64,000 nt of DNA from Chrysaora quinquecirrha. Its lineage: Eukaryota > Cnidaria > Scyphozoa > Semaeostomeae > Pelagiidae. Location of the stretch: contig JACTAT010000006.1 of the NCBI GenBank assembly GCA_014526335.1, forward strand, positions 2,415,819 through 2,479,818, written 5' to 3'. The notes below the pieces were generated by a model. It had not been told where the DNA came from, did no database searches, and saw nothing but the letters and a program-made list of their open reading frames with translations. Below, one piece after another: positions 1 to 11,100 of the stretch. The translations under genes and the position numbers were made by a program. Numbering within the stretch: the stretch's first letter is position 1; the number at the start of each line of letters is the position of its first letter.

Positions 1-460
1 CAAACATTTGGAATTTGCTTATCAAACAATGTTTGAACGTTTGGCCACGTCAGAAAAACATTGCTTGGCAAGCATAAATAAGCAGAATTTGTTGCTCGAT
101 AATTTGAAATTTGTTTATCAAGCAACGTTTGGACGTTTTGTCAATGTCACGTCACAAGACATTACTTGATAAGCAAAAACTATCAGAATTTGTTGCACGG
201 TGTTTTTGAATTTGTCCAAGATGATTTTTCGCTTCTCGTAAGCAGAGCGATGTTTCACGAGCATTTTTCGCGTCTTATCTTGGTCAAACGGTGGACGTTC
301 TGCTTGACAAGCAAATTTTGGCTGTTTGAAAAACAATGTTTAGTCGTTTGGCCTGGGCCCTCTAGATTTGGTACCAAACAACCCCTGATCAAAATCCGTC
401 TCTTACCACAAGGGAGTTGATACAACGTTTAAATTCAAAGGTTGGTTTGAAGATGTTTTC

Positions 461-718
461 TTAGGCCTTGGTCAAAGGATCAAATGCTGTTTGTCAAACG
501 TTTGATATTTGCTTATCAGGCAATGTTTGAGCATTTGGTCACGTCAGAAACATTGCTTGGCAAGCATAAATGAGTAGACTGTGTTGCTTGATGTTTTGAA
601 TACGTTCTTGCAAATTTTTGCTTGAGGCAAGAAAACAGACATTGTTTAGCGACGTTTTACTGGACAAGGAAATTTCAAGTGTTTGAGAAACATTATTTGA
701 TCGTTGGCTAGGGCCTTA
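461..718. mobile_element. MITE family A, copy 2 (copy 1 fills 1-370)
   Basis: The left end reads TTAGGCCTTGGTCAAAGGAT and the right end is its imperfect inverse (...GGCTAGGGCCTTA), giving terminal inverted repeats of about 50 bp. The interior has alternating CAAACATT and TTGCTTGNCAAGCA blocks. The same organisation fills 1-370, cut by the window edge, and recurs at 9701-10170, 12478-12743, 61446-61688 and 61794-62088. There is no coding capacity. It is a non-autonomous DNA element by structure; the superfamily is not determined. Confidence 0.6.
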
Positions 719-807
719 TAATTTTAGTATTCAATGTTTCCCATCCGGTTCTTGCTCAAAAACATTGTCTTACTTTCCCTCTACTTTTGGGATCATATTT
801 CTTCTAG

Positions 808-1199
808 ATGATAACAACCACAAGTCCAGTCAAGTAAAACAAGAAGACACCAACCTGAAGAGCACTCGCTTGAAAACCCTTCAAGAACTACAAGACACGA
901 TAAAAATAGGATTGAAAAATGCTGAAGAATACAAATGGAATGTCATCATTCCAGTCTGGATTTTACTGCTTACGTTTATATTCATGCCTGTGTTCTCAAA
1001 CGATGGTCTGTATTTTATGCTGCCAGTTCTAGATCGTCTGTCCGGTGAGCTTGTTTTCTTGATGCAAATATCTTGCGTTGTAATTTCAGTGTCGTATTTC
1101 TGGCTTTTGGTCATCTTGAAAAAGATGGAACAGAGGGCATACAAGAATGCTTTCTTGGAGATACAGTTTAAAATGGATTGTGATAAAATCGGACCCTAG
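808..1199 (+). CDS. Probable terminal exon of a membrane protein of unknown family
   Basis: An open frame follows a good acceptor (TATTTCTTCTAG, AG at 806-807) and runs 129 codons to TAG at 1197-1199. The first part is polar and Lys/Glu-rich (TLQELQDTIKIGLKNAEEYK). It is followed by two hydrophobic stretches, one around VIIPVWILLLTFIFMPVF and one around VFLMQISCVVISVSYFWLLV, then a short basic tail. This looks like a C-terminal hairpin of two membrane helices. The first in-frame Met is inside the first helix, so the exon should continue a protein encoded left of the window. The intron before it carries MITE family A. I do not recognise the family. It could also be a decayed gene fragment. Confidence 0.45.
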
Positions 1200-1268
1200 T
1201 TTCTTCATAGTCAGTAGAATAACACAGAATCACCAAATCAGTGGAACCTTCATCGATGGACCCCTCTA

Positions 1269-1522
1269 TACACACATTGTTATAAGGAAGTTCGGCTGAG
1301 ACTCAGAACTAGAGATTCCTTTAGTTTTTGCCTAGACTTATTACACGAGCCGCAGCTATCGCTATTGAGTCTATGCTGGAGGCTCAAACTACACCCGTTC
1401 TGAGTAAACAGCTGTATGATTGTTGTTGTTGTTGTTGCTGTTTGCGATAAGTGGGACTCATGTAATAAGTCTAGTTTTTATCTTCCTTATAAAGGCCTTC
1501 CTTATAAAGAAAAATGCGTGTA
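1269..1522. mobile_element. MITE family C copy with a family D MITE nested inside
   Basis: The outer ends are TACACACATTGTTATAAGG and, inverted, CTTTTTCTTTATAAGG next to GCGTGTA at 1522. A second palindromic element occupies 1332-1474, from CTAGACTTATTACACGAG to CATGTAATAAGTCTAG. A fuller family C copy lies at 32947-33333. Other family D copies or ends are near 46091-46237 and 48793-48982, with solo ends near 15690, 38370 and 52018. Confidence 0.5.
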
Positions 1523-1689
1523 CAACGGACACCTCCGAACAAAGAACGCATATTTTAGTCTTAAACTAGCCCTTGCCCGTGTAAGACCACCGCCTCATGA
1601 GGACCACCGCTTCTAATGAACTCCGCCAATAACAATTTCCACCTCAAAGGCATTGTGCATTGGGTGGCTATATTTGCTGTTAATCTAAA

Positions 1690-1935
1690 TTAGAATCTTA
1701 ATCTAAATATTTATCTTAAACCTTTATCTTGATCTTAATCTTAATGTTAGCCTTAGTCTTTATCTTATTCTTCATCTTAAATGGAATCTTAATCTTAACT
1801 TCTACCTGAACTGGAATCTTATTCTTAAGCTTAATCTCAATCTCAATGTTAATGTTAATCTTAATGTTAATGTTAATCTTAATCTTGGATTTAATCTTAA
1901 TCTTAATCGCGATCTTAATTTCAATCTTAATCTTT
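1690..1935. repeat. Hexanucleotide array (TAATCT)n
   Basis: About 245 bp of degenerate ATCTTA/ATGTTA hexamers. Open frames across it in both directions are low-complexity artefacts. Confidence 0.85.
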
Positions 1936-3048
1936 CCTTTCTTTGTACAACAAACCTGCTTACAACGTACACCTCTCTGCAAAGAACAGCAACATTGGTC
2001 CCTTTGGTGTCCGTTATATGGAGGTTCCACTGAAAGTTTATACGTTTTATACGTACGGCCTATTTCATACGTTTCTCCAAAGACCACGTTCAGGATTGCA
2101 TGTAGAGACTTTAGAACTAGAATACCCTAGAAACATAATTAAAAGATTTGTTAAGAAAAAGACCAACTGCTAAGTGACGTTTTCTTAAACTCCAAACCCA
2201 TTAGGTAAGACCCGATAGCGTCGATAGGGAGTCTTTCGCTTTGTATTTTGAATATGGTATGCATCAATCGAAGACTCAAGAGAAAAAGCAGCCCCATGAA
2301 CATGTTATGAAATAGGTCTCATTTATCCTCATTGGTTGTTTGAGTAACAAAATTTAAATAACAAAATGTATCATAATTAGAAATTTGAACATCAGAGGTA
2401 GAAATTTTAGTTCTTCACTTTTTTGGATCTAATATAATTTTATTGAGTTAACCGACTTGACCGACTGTATTTTATTGAGTTAGGCGACTGCTGTATGGTA
2501 AATGTTGAATTGGATTGAATTAAAAAATTAAACTGCAATGTGCTTGAACGCTAGTGTGTTGTTTTAAATAGAAAATGTTATGCTTGGATGTAATTTAGAA
2601 ATTGATATTGATATTGATAGTTATGTATACTGTTACGGAGAGATATTGAACATTTTCTATTGTTGTTATCTCATTTTGAATTTGTAGTACAGTACAAGAG
2701 CCAAGATGCTGGCTATAATAAAGGGTCAGTATATCAGGGCTTTAGTGCACACACAACAGCAGCAAATGCTCGCGATTGCGAAAGTTTCAAAACTGTCGAT
2801 TTCTGTTCATTCCCTAAAGATTTTAGAGATGTCCTAACCGTCTTATAACCTCCTTTGGACTAGAAATCACAAGGTTTCGTCAAAAGCAGATCGATTCTCT
2901 TACAGGCCAGCAAGTTAGCCAGCAATCTTCATTTATTAACGCAGGTCGGGAGCTTTTGCTCGGGACCTATGCAGATCGGGGGTTTTTGCATACCTATCTA
3001 CCGAAAGGAAATCACTCAGGCACCACTTAAAGTGATGTGGCATCCCTG
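1936..3048. other. Non-coding stretch
   Basis: AT-rich sequence without a supported exon, RNA gene or clear inverted repeat. The stretch 1956-2060 could be transposon-derived but I cannot assign it. Confidence 0.5.
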
Positions 3049-3235
3049 AAGGTGCTGTGGCGCCGTGGTGTAATCCAACTGACTCGGGGTGTCAGGAGCT
3101 CGGTGTGGTCAGGGTTCGAGCCCAGCCGCAGTTCCGTGACAGACAGGGTCGAGGTTTCGATTAGTTAACCTACTACTGAGATCCTAGCAACTGGCGCTAA
3201 AATACCATTTCACCCTCACCTCGCTTACGTACGTT
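3049..3235 (+). mobile_element. tRNA-derived SINE family 1, copy 1
   Basis: The unit begins AAGGTGCTGTGGCGCCGTGG. A B-box-like GGGTTCGAGCCC follows about 60 bp later, then a conserved body with ACTACTGAGATCCTAGCAAC and TGGCGCTAAA. Copies with the same order of motifs occur at 29960-30125 (plus) and 31055-31245 (minus), so this is a dispersed SINE with an internal pol III promoter and not a functional tRNA. Confidence 0.6.
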
Positions 3236-3602
3236 GAGGTCCACCCAGCTGTTTGTGGGGGGCGTTAAATGTCTTGAAATTTAGACAAGAATGGCTAAGT
3301 TAAAGGTTAGGCTTGAGGCATCGTTCGGATTTGGGTAGAATCTAGGGTTTTGCAGCAAAATTTAAGTTTTTTCGGTATGATGGATTTGAATAACATTGTC
3401 AAGAAACCGGTTAACGTGCAAATAACTGATTTTCCCGTGGGACCTCCCTGTATAAGTATTTTGTATTGTGCTCGAGCCCAGGTGCCCCAACATTACAGGA
3501 TTCCTTCGTGCGGGCCCTGCGGGCCCTGCAAACGCAGCCTCTCTTTGATTTGATTCAACTCAATTTGTTTGGCGGTCAAAAACTCAAATTGATTTGAAGA
3601 AA

Positions 3603-5167
3603 ATGGCCGCCAATGCTGAAGATGAAGAGTGCGGGAAGGTTGATGAAATTTCAAGCAAAATCTCTGAGAAAAGTGCGAGTAACTTTATCCCATTAATAGA
3701 AGATGTTGCTGAATGGCTTTCTTTAATATTTAAAAGAAATATTAACGTCGAAAATATCATGGATGAGTTGGATAATGGTGTTCTTGTGTGCAAGCTTGCA
3801 AAAAAAGTAAGAGAATTTTCAGAAGCATACTGCGCAAAGCATAAAATAGAAGAGCTTGGAGCACTCAAGGAAATAAGTTTCAAGTGTCACGAGAGTGCTG
3901 GGAAAGAGTCGTTCCTAGCTAGAGAAAATGCTGCTAATTTCATAAAGTGAGTAGTTGAAGTTTGGCGTTTAGATCTTTTTTGGTGGTGTTTGCAGTCTGC
4001 ATACCATTATTCATTGCAGCATGTGCAGGCAAGGTTGCAGAGAGGGTAGAAAGCCTGGAATCTTTGCTTTATGTGTGTGCAATTTGGGAATGTGCAAAAC
4101 ACATTGTTGATTGCAGATGTTAAGCATGACAGCGGACAGCCAGCCAATCTGCGGAGTATGTCGTGTGCACATACAATATAAGCTAAAGAAAATAGAAAAG
4201 AACAATGGAAATATGCTTCTACACATAGGCGCTCTCATCATTAACTGTCATACTCCACAGACTAGACAGCCAGGCTACAAATTTGCTGCTCGTGTGCTAG
4301 ACAGAACTATGCACAGAAATTTCTTCATTGCACAAAGCAAACTAAATAGCTACATTCACATGGGAATGATTGTGTTCTGTTTCCTATCACTCTGTTCCGA
4401 AAAGTGGTACACTTAGGGGTGGCATTCATATGGGAACGATTCGGATTGTAGCGTTCTGTTCAAAAAATTGGAATGCTTTTTAAAGTGATTCAAAAAGTGG
4501 ATCAATATGCAATCGTTCCGTTTCATTCCCATGTCAACAGGATAAATGATCCAGAAAACGCAACGATACTGTTTTTGTGGTAAAGCGCATGTGTTATTGC
4601 CAAGAAATATTCTCTTGAGATTTCATACTTATCAAGTTTTTGTAAAGCATTTTGCTAAATTCATTGTTCATTGTCGTTGGCAAAAACTTAGATAGAACAA
4701 TTTCATTCTTGTGTGAACAGCAATAAAAAACGGTATGCAATCGTTCCCTTCTCATGTGAACAGCTAATTTGTCTGTTCCATAAATGGGAAGGAAGATGGA
4801 ATGGTATGCAATCATTCCTTTGACTGAATGGGGTCTTTGTTTGCTTTGTGCATTGGGTATGCATCTAGGGTATGCATATAAAACAAATTCTTAACCTTTT
4901 ACTTTTCATTTCAGATGGTGTAAAGACATTGGCATAAAAGATTCAATTTTGTTTGAATCAGAAGGACTAGTACTACATAGACAACAAAAGAATGTGATTC
5001 TGACATTGATGGAACTTGGCAGAATTGGTGAGAGATATGGAATGAGCCCTGTTCCTAATTTAATAAAACTGGAGAAAGACATAAAAGAAGAGGAGGAGAA
5101 ACCAACTAAACCAATGAAAAATAACCAAACAAAAAACAAAAAATCACCTGATAAAATTGACCAGCAG
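3603..5167 (+). CDS. Exons 1-2: single calponin-homology (CH) domain
   Basis: Exon 1 (3603-3946) has an acidic N-terminal stretch and then the first CH helices (VAEWLSLIF ... [14 protein letters not shown]). It ends in phase 2 at GTGAGT. Exon 2 (4915-5167) continues with [20 protein letters not shown] and [15 protein letters not shown], the typical second half of a GAS2-type CH domain, and ends with a Lys/Glu-rich stretch before GTATGG. A single CH domain followed by GAR is the GAS2 / GAS2L / pickled-eggs family plan. The 0.97-kb intron between them contains a possible inverted-repeat element (about 4410-4830). Confidence 0.88.
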
Positions 5168-8100
5168 GTATGGCATTGTTAGTTTTCTTTTCTTCTTTTT
5201 ATATATATAAGACGTTTTACCCGCAAGGAACATTTTAAGTATTGGGGGAGTGAGTGTTGACAATTGATCCAGCAGACATCAATATGTGTATATTAATAAT
5301 CATCATTATCTTTATCACTGTCATTGTCATTGTCATGAACATTGTCATTGTCATTATCATTATCATTATCATTGACATTATCATTATTTTCATCATTGTT
5401 GCTATCATTATCGTTATTGCCATCACAATCATTGTCATCATCATCCTCATCTTTTCCATCATCCTTGATTCACCCTTTGAATCCTTCACATCATTATGTT
5501 CCTTCTTGTGCTTCATCATCATCATCATCATTGGCACCTTTGTCCTTGATACTGTCATCACTGTCTTCCTACACCATCATGATTATCTTTATTGTCATAC
5601 TTATCATCATCTTCTTCTTCTTCTTCATCATCATCATTATCAGTATCATTGTCACCATCATCATTATCTTTATCATAATCATAATCATCATCTTTGTGGT
5701 CTTTGTTGTCATTATCATCATGATGAATTTTCCATCATTGTCAATATCGTCATCAACATCATTATTGACACCTTTGTCCTTGATACTGTCATCATCATTA
5801 TCCTACTACGTCATCGTAAACTTTATCGTCATCCTTTACCATTGTCAGCATCATTGTCATCATAACCATGACAAGTGCATCTAACAAATAGAGAAAGAAA
5901 CATGAAAGAAGGTAGCAGAAGACAAGGAAAGAGCCTGACTTGAGACAGTAAACCCATGAATTATATTCAAATAGAAGTTGATAATACAACAGAATGTAAT
6001 TATTATTCTTCAAAGGCCATATTTCTGGGTCTTATTTAAACGACATATTGAGTCATCGCTGGCATTCTTATGGAAGTGGATAGCTCAATTTTGATGCTTC
6101 ATCTGCAACAAATGTTTCTCCTTCAGTCTCTACATTAATACGTGATGCCGTTTTCTCAATAACGAAAACTCCTTGGCTGCATAGTTTTTGCGTAAATGAA
6201 ATAACGTTCTGGCTAATTGAGGTCTTGATCATTTGTCTAGTCTTAGCTTGATTCTTTATATGTTAACAGTGTATCAATCGTTTTATCTTTCTAGGTTCAA
6301 AGAATAGCTCAAAAATACCACGTTCGACTTGACAGAATTAAAGAAGGCAAATACATACTAAATGAAAAATTGACAATTTTTGTTCGAGTGAGTTCATGTT
6401 TACTCAGTTAATGTTTAGTCTTTTTCATATTTACTCTGTCATTATTAAGTATATTCCCAAAATACTAGTAACCTAGAAAAATACTAGAAAAATCTGTTTT
6501 GTCGACTTAATTCTCAGGAAATGTTTGCATTAATGTCTGTAAAGTGTATTGATTTAGCAGATTTGTGCGATATTTGAAGTATATAACCATTCAAAGAGAT
6601 AGACACTAGTTAAACGCAAATTCAACAGTTATTAACTTTTGTATATTTGATCTACAGATATTGCGACGTCATGTTATGGTGCGAGTTGGTGGTGGATGGG
6701 ATGAGTTCGAGCATTTCTTAAGCAGACATGATCCACAGAAGATTGGAAAAGTCTTGATTTGTAAGTTGCTTTTTTAAGTAAATCTCAATGATCAGAACAT
6801 TCTGAATCTGAAGAGGGGGATTTCTACGATAGGGTCTCAACAATTTTCGCCTAAAACACCGTATATAAAACCCGGGGTGCGTGACTAATGGACGGACCTT
6901 CCAACTTATAATGAAGATAATGTCCCCATATTATGAGTAAAAATAAGCGGAATATGAGAGTAATAAGAATTTCTAGCTTTTATTATTAATTTAGATTGTA
7001 CTACGAACATCGACGCGTTTCTGGCATTATTTGGTCTCAAATAAGATGAACGTTTTATTTTACTTCAATTTCCCATCCTCTTATACAGGGTTTTTCTTAA
7101 AATCTGACCCATGCTTAGAGAATTTTTGGGCCGTAAACACACCCATATGGGCGGCACATATCCGTAGCAAAATATATTAATTAAGTATCTCCCCCGGGAT
7201 ATAAAACTGTGTATAAAGATCGGGTATACATGATTTATATTAAAATTAGATTGAAAACAATAGAAATTTTGTGCCCAGCCCAGACTTGAAAAGTGGCTGG
7301 TCACGTCCCCAGCTTTCATGATGAAACATTCTCCTGACAATGTCCAAACGATTCAAAACACTATTCTGAAACTCCGATCAATACTAAAGGTTACATCGAG
7401 TTAATTGCACCTTGCTGAAGCAGGCAATATAGAAATCCGTTTTCCTGGCGAAGAAACAATTCTCCTACATTAAATATTCCTACGAATGGAATTAAAACTT
7501 CCCTCATTCTAAATGTACATGGAATCCTTTAAACTTCAAATTTAACTTGCCTCAATATGTAGCCAAACGAGAGGCGAGTGAGGCTTTATGACTTAGAGAG
7601 TTTGTTACGGGACGATTTCATTAGCTCTTTAGCTCAGTGGAAGCCAATTGTCAAAAATCTATCTATTAATATAAATGTAGCTTTATATGGTAACGAAAAA
7701 GGCTCAACGTAGCCGAAACACAAAGATAAATAGGAGGAGAGCGTTGGGCTGTATAACTTGGAGAGTCACTCGGCTATTTCATTGAGCTCTATAGCTCAGT
7801 GGAATCGTCGTTGGCTCTCTGATCATGCAGTCTTGCCGTCTTGGATTCAATTCCTTTCAACTGTGGTGTGCCACTTGTGGAAAAATCTATCACAGTGTTT
7901 GCCATTCATTAAAAATATATATAACCATCTATGATACTGAAGAAGGCCGAACGGGAGTAGAGCTTTGGGTTGTACGACTTGGAGAGTTACTCAGCGATTT
8001 CATTGCGCTCTTTAGCTCAATGGAAACGTCGTTGGCTCTCTGATCATCCAGTCCAGATTTGAATCCCATTTACTGTGGTATGAAAAAATCTTAAGACTGA

Positions 8101-11100
8101 CTGAAGCCTTGAAGTCATTATTCTTCTTTCTTTTGTAGCCATTTGATGATTTAGAGAGGCATACTTCAATAGCTATGTCAACGTAGCACACATTTTGCAC
8201 GCTGGAAAATTAGCTCTGCCGTTTTTACATCACAATGCACACCCAAGTCTCTCATATAGTCTCAGATGATACAAGGTGACATTTTAAATGATTTTTACTA
8301 TTAAATGGGGGGGGTGGATTATCGTGCCTTTTAGTAGGTTTTGATAGGTTTTGATGCCAAACTTTTAAAGTTTTGAAATCATGAGCAACGAATCGGGTAA
8401 TGCAGTAACATCTAGAAGCTACATTTGTTACAAGCAGAATTGCAATCTTTCCAGCAGCAAAGAGACGATTTCAAAGCGAAGCAAAAATCACACCACAGGG
8501 CCTGGATCCTGTGGAACTCTAGAAGGACATCTTGATTTGAGGATAGTGGAAACAAAACGAACACGAAAAGGCCAAGGAAACACGGCACAAAAGAAAAGCA
8601 GCTATTTAAATTTAAACTATCGAGACAACGTAAATTTATGGACAATATCTCATCCTGCTTATGATGCAGGACGTCATCTGCCAGGTAAATCGATAGATCT
8701 GTGGTTTTGTATGAAGTTTTATTCAGCCCTAGTTTTTAAAGATTCTTATTGGCTTAGACTCAGCATTAATGAACATACCATGGTTTTTAAAGCATTCCTT
8801 TAGATTGAGGCCAAGCTGTAATTTTTAGGTAGAATTTTAAAGTATTTTTATATAATAAGCCACCTAACCTGCATAGAAAAGCAACCTTTTCTGTCCTGTG
8901 TTGTATGAACTTATCAGACCCTATCATTGTTTGATTCAGCGCTCTATGAATGAAACTATTTCCTACCCTACATCCTAAAGCCAAGCTATTTACTACTCAT
9001 TTAACAATATACTATCTTTCATACTAAAACTAAAGAGCTATGTCACAACTTATGGCGAGGTGGCGCACTATTTAACACTTGAATTATAGCAGCACTATTT
9101 ACTACTCTGCATACTAAAAACCTTTCTACTCATTTAAGAATATGCTAACTCTTTGATGCTAAAAACTAAGAAGCTATGCCGCAGCTTATGACCATGTGTT
9201 GTCCCATGGCACAATCATGCTAAAGAGTGCGTCGTTGCTTTGTATTGCGGAGAGGTTGCTCTCTTTGTCGAAAATTGTTTGCGAATGTTGGTAGAAACAT
9301 GCTGCTTAATCTCATCTGCTAATCTCTAGGAAGTTTGACCTATGTATCTGGCATCAAACTGGCACTAATAACCAAACTTTTGTGTGTGGTAGATGGTAGA
9401 TACGCAGTCCTTCTGGAAGGATGCAGAGCTTTCCAAATTCTAAAACTAACTAACCTAGGGTAGGCATCAGTGAACTAGTAAGAAATGGTATTTTTTCCCT
9501 TATTTTACGGCTCTGGATCCAGGGTAGATTCATCTTTGACAACAGAAAACTCTAAGATTCTATTGCAAAAGTTTGAGAAATTTAAATTGCTCTGAAGTGC
9601 CGTTTACTTTAGATAGACATAAACAAAAAATAAAGCTTAGAAAAACAAAACGACGAAAGCACATCAATGCAGAGACGACGATTTAACAACGGAAACCTTG
9701 TGCTCTAGCCAAGCGATCAAGCATTTTTTCCACAATGTTGGAAAATTGTTTGCGAAAAGATGTTTGAAGGTTTGGCCATGTGACAAAACACTGTTATCAA
9801 ACAGCATTTGCTAGCCAATGTTGTTGGAATTTTCTGCCGCAAGCAGAAAAGCAATGTTTCACGACGTAGCTTAACGCTCAAACATTGCTTGTAAAACAAA
9901 TCTCAAATGTTTGACAACAATGAAGCAATGTTTTGTGACGTGGCCAAACAGTCAAACATTGCTTGTAAAACAAATCTCAAATGTGTGACCAACAATAAAC
10001 CAATGTTTTGTGACGTGGACAAACAGTCAAACATTGCTTGCAAAACAAATCTCAAATGTTTGACAACGATGAAGCAATGTTTTGTGACGTGGCCAAACAG
10101 TCAAACATTGCTTGTAAAACAAATCTCAAATGTTTGACCAACAATGTTTGATCGTTTGGCCAGGACCTAAGACGAAGACGGATTTAGCAACTTTAACCCC
10201 AACTCGTTTACAATAAACTGCTAGATAGCCAGCACTTGATTACACAAATTTATCTACGATTTAAATTCAAATATTGAGTTTTATTCATAGCCAGTCCAAC
10301 ACAGCTTTATAGAATCATTCGGTGCAGTGTGGCCATGAAAAACAGCGCAATTTCATCCAATTCAATTCATGTTTAACTAGCAGCATCCACTCGATTGCTT
10401 CTTTTGTGGTTCGTCATCAACAACTACAACTTTTCTTCCTAATGAAATATTCTTCGATTGTGCGGCTGCTGGACTTTTTGTAGAGAATTCTGATTCGTCT
10501 TGAGTTTGTTTGTCAATCATTGCTATAAGAAATAGTTGAGGTTAGTTTGTATTTGGAGTTTGTAATTGAAATATGTTAGTTTCAATGATCAAGTTGAGGT
10601 TCAACCAGGTCAAAGTCAAGGTCAAGTCAGAGTCAAGGTCAAGTCAAAGTTTAGGTCACGACAAAGGCCAGGTCAAATCAAAATCAAGACAAAGACAAGC
10701 CAAAATCAAGGTCATACCAAAGTCAAGGTGACGTCAAAGTCAAGGTTAAGTCAAGGTCAAGTCAAAGTCAAGTCAAAGTCAAGGTCACGTCAAAATCAAG
10801 GTCATGCCAAAGTCAAGGTCACGTCAAAGTCAAGTTTAAGGTCAAGTCAAGGTCAAGTCAGAGTCAAGGTCACGTCAAAGTAGATCACGTCAAAGTCAAC
10901 GTCAAACCAAGGTCAAGTCAAAGTCAAGGTCAAGTCAAAGTCACGTCACGGTCAAGTCAAGGTCAAGTCAAAGTCAAGGTCACAACAAAGGCCAGGTCAA
11001 ATCAAAATCAAGACAAAGACAAGTCAAAATCAAGGCCATTCCAAAGTCAAGGTCACATCAAAGTCAAGGTTAAGTCAAGGTAACGTCAAAGGTCAAGTCA

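Noticed and set aside
5235..5884. Long open frames on both strands across the ATC-repeat region
   Set aside because: Triplet repeat with no stop-forming combinations; amino acid runs follow directly from the repeat.
10566..10883. Lys/Ser/Gln-rich open frame
   Set aside because: Product of the GTCAAG array inside a RAB21 intron.
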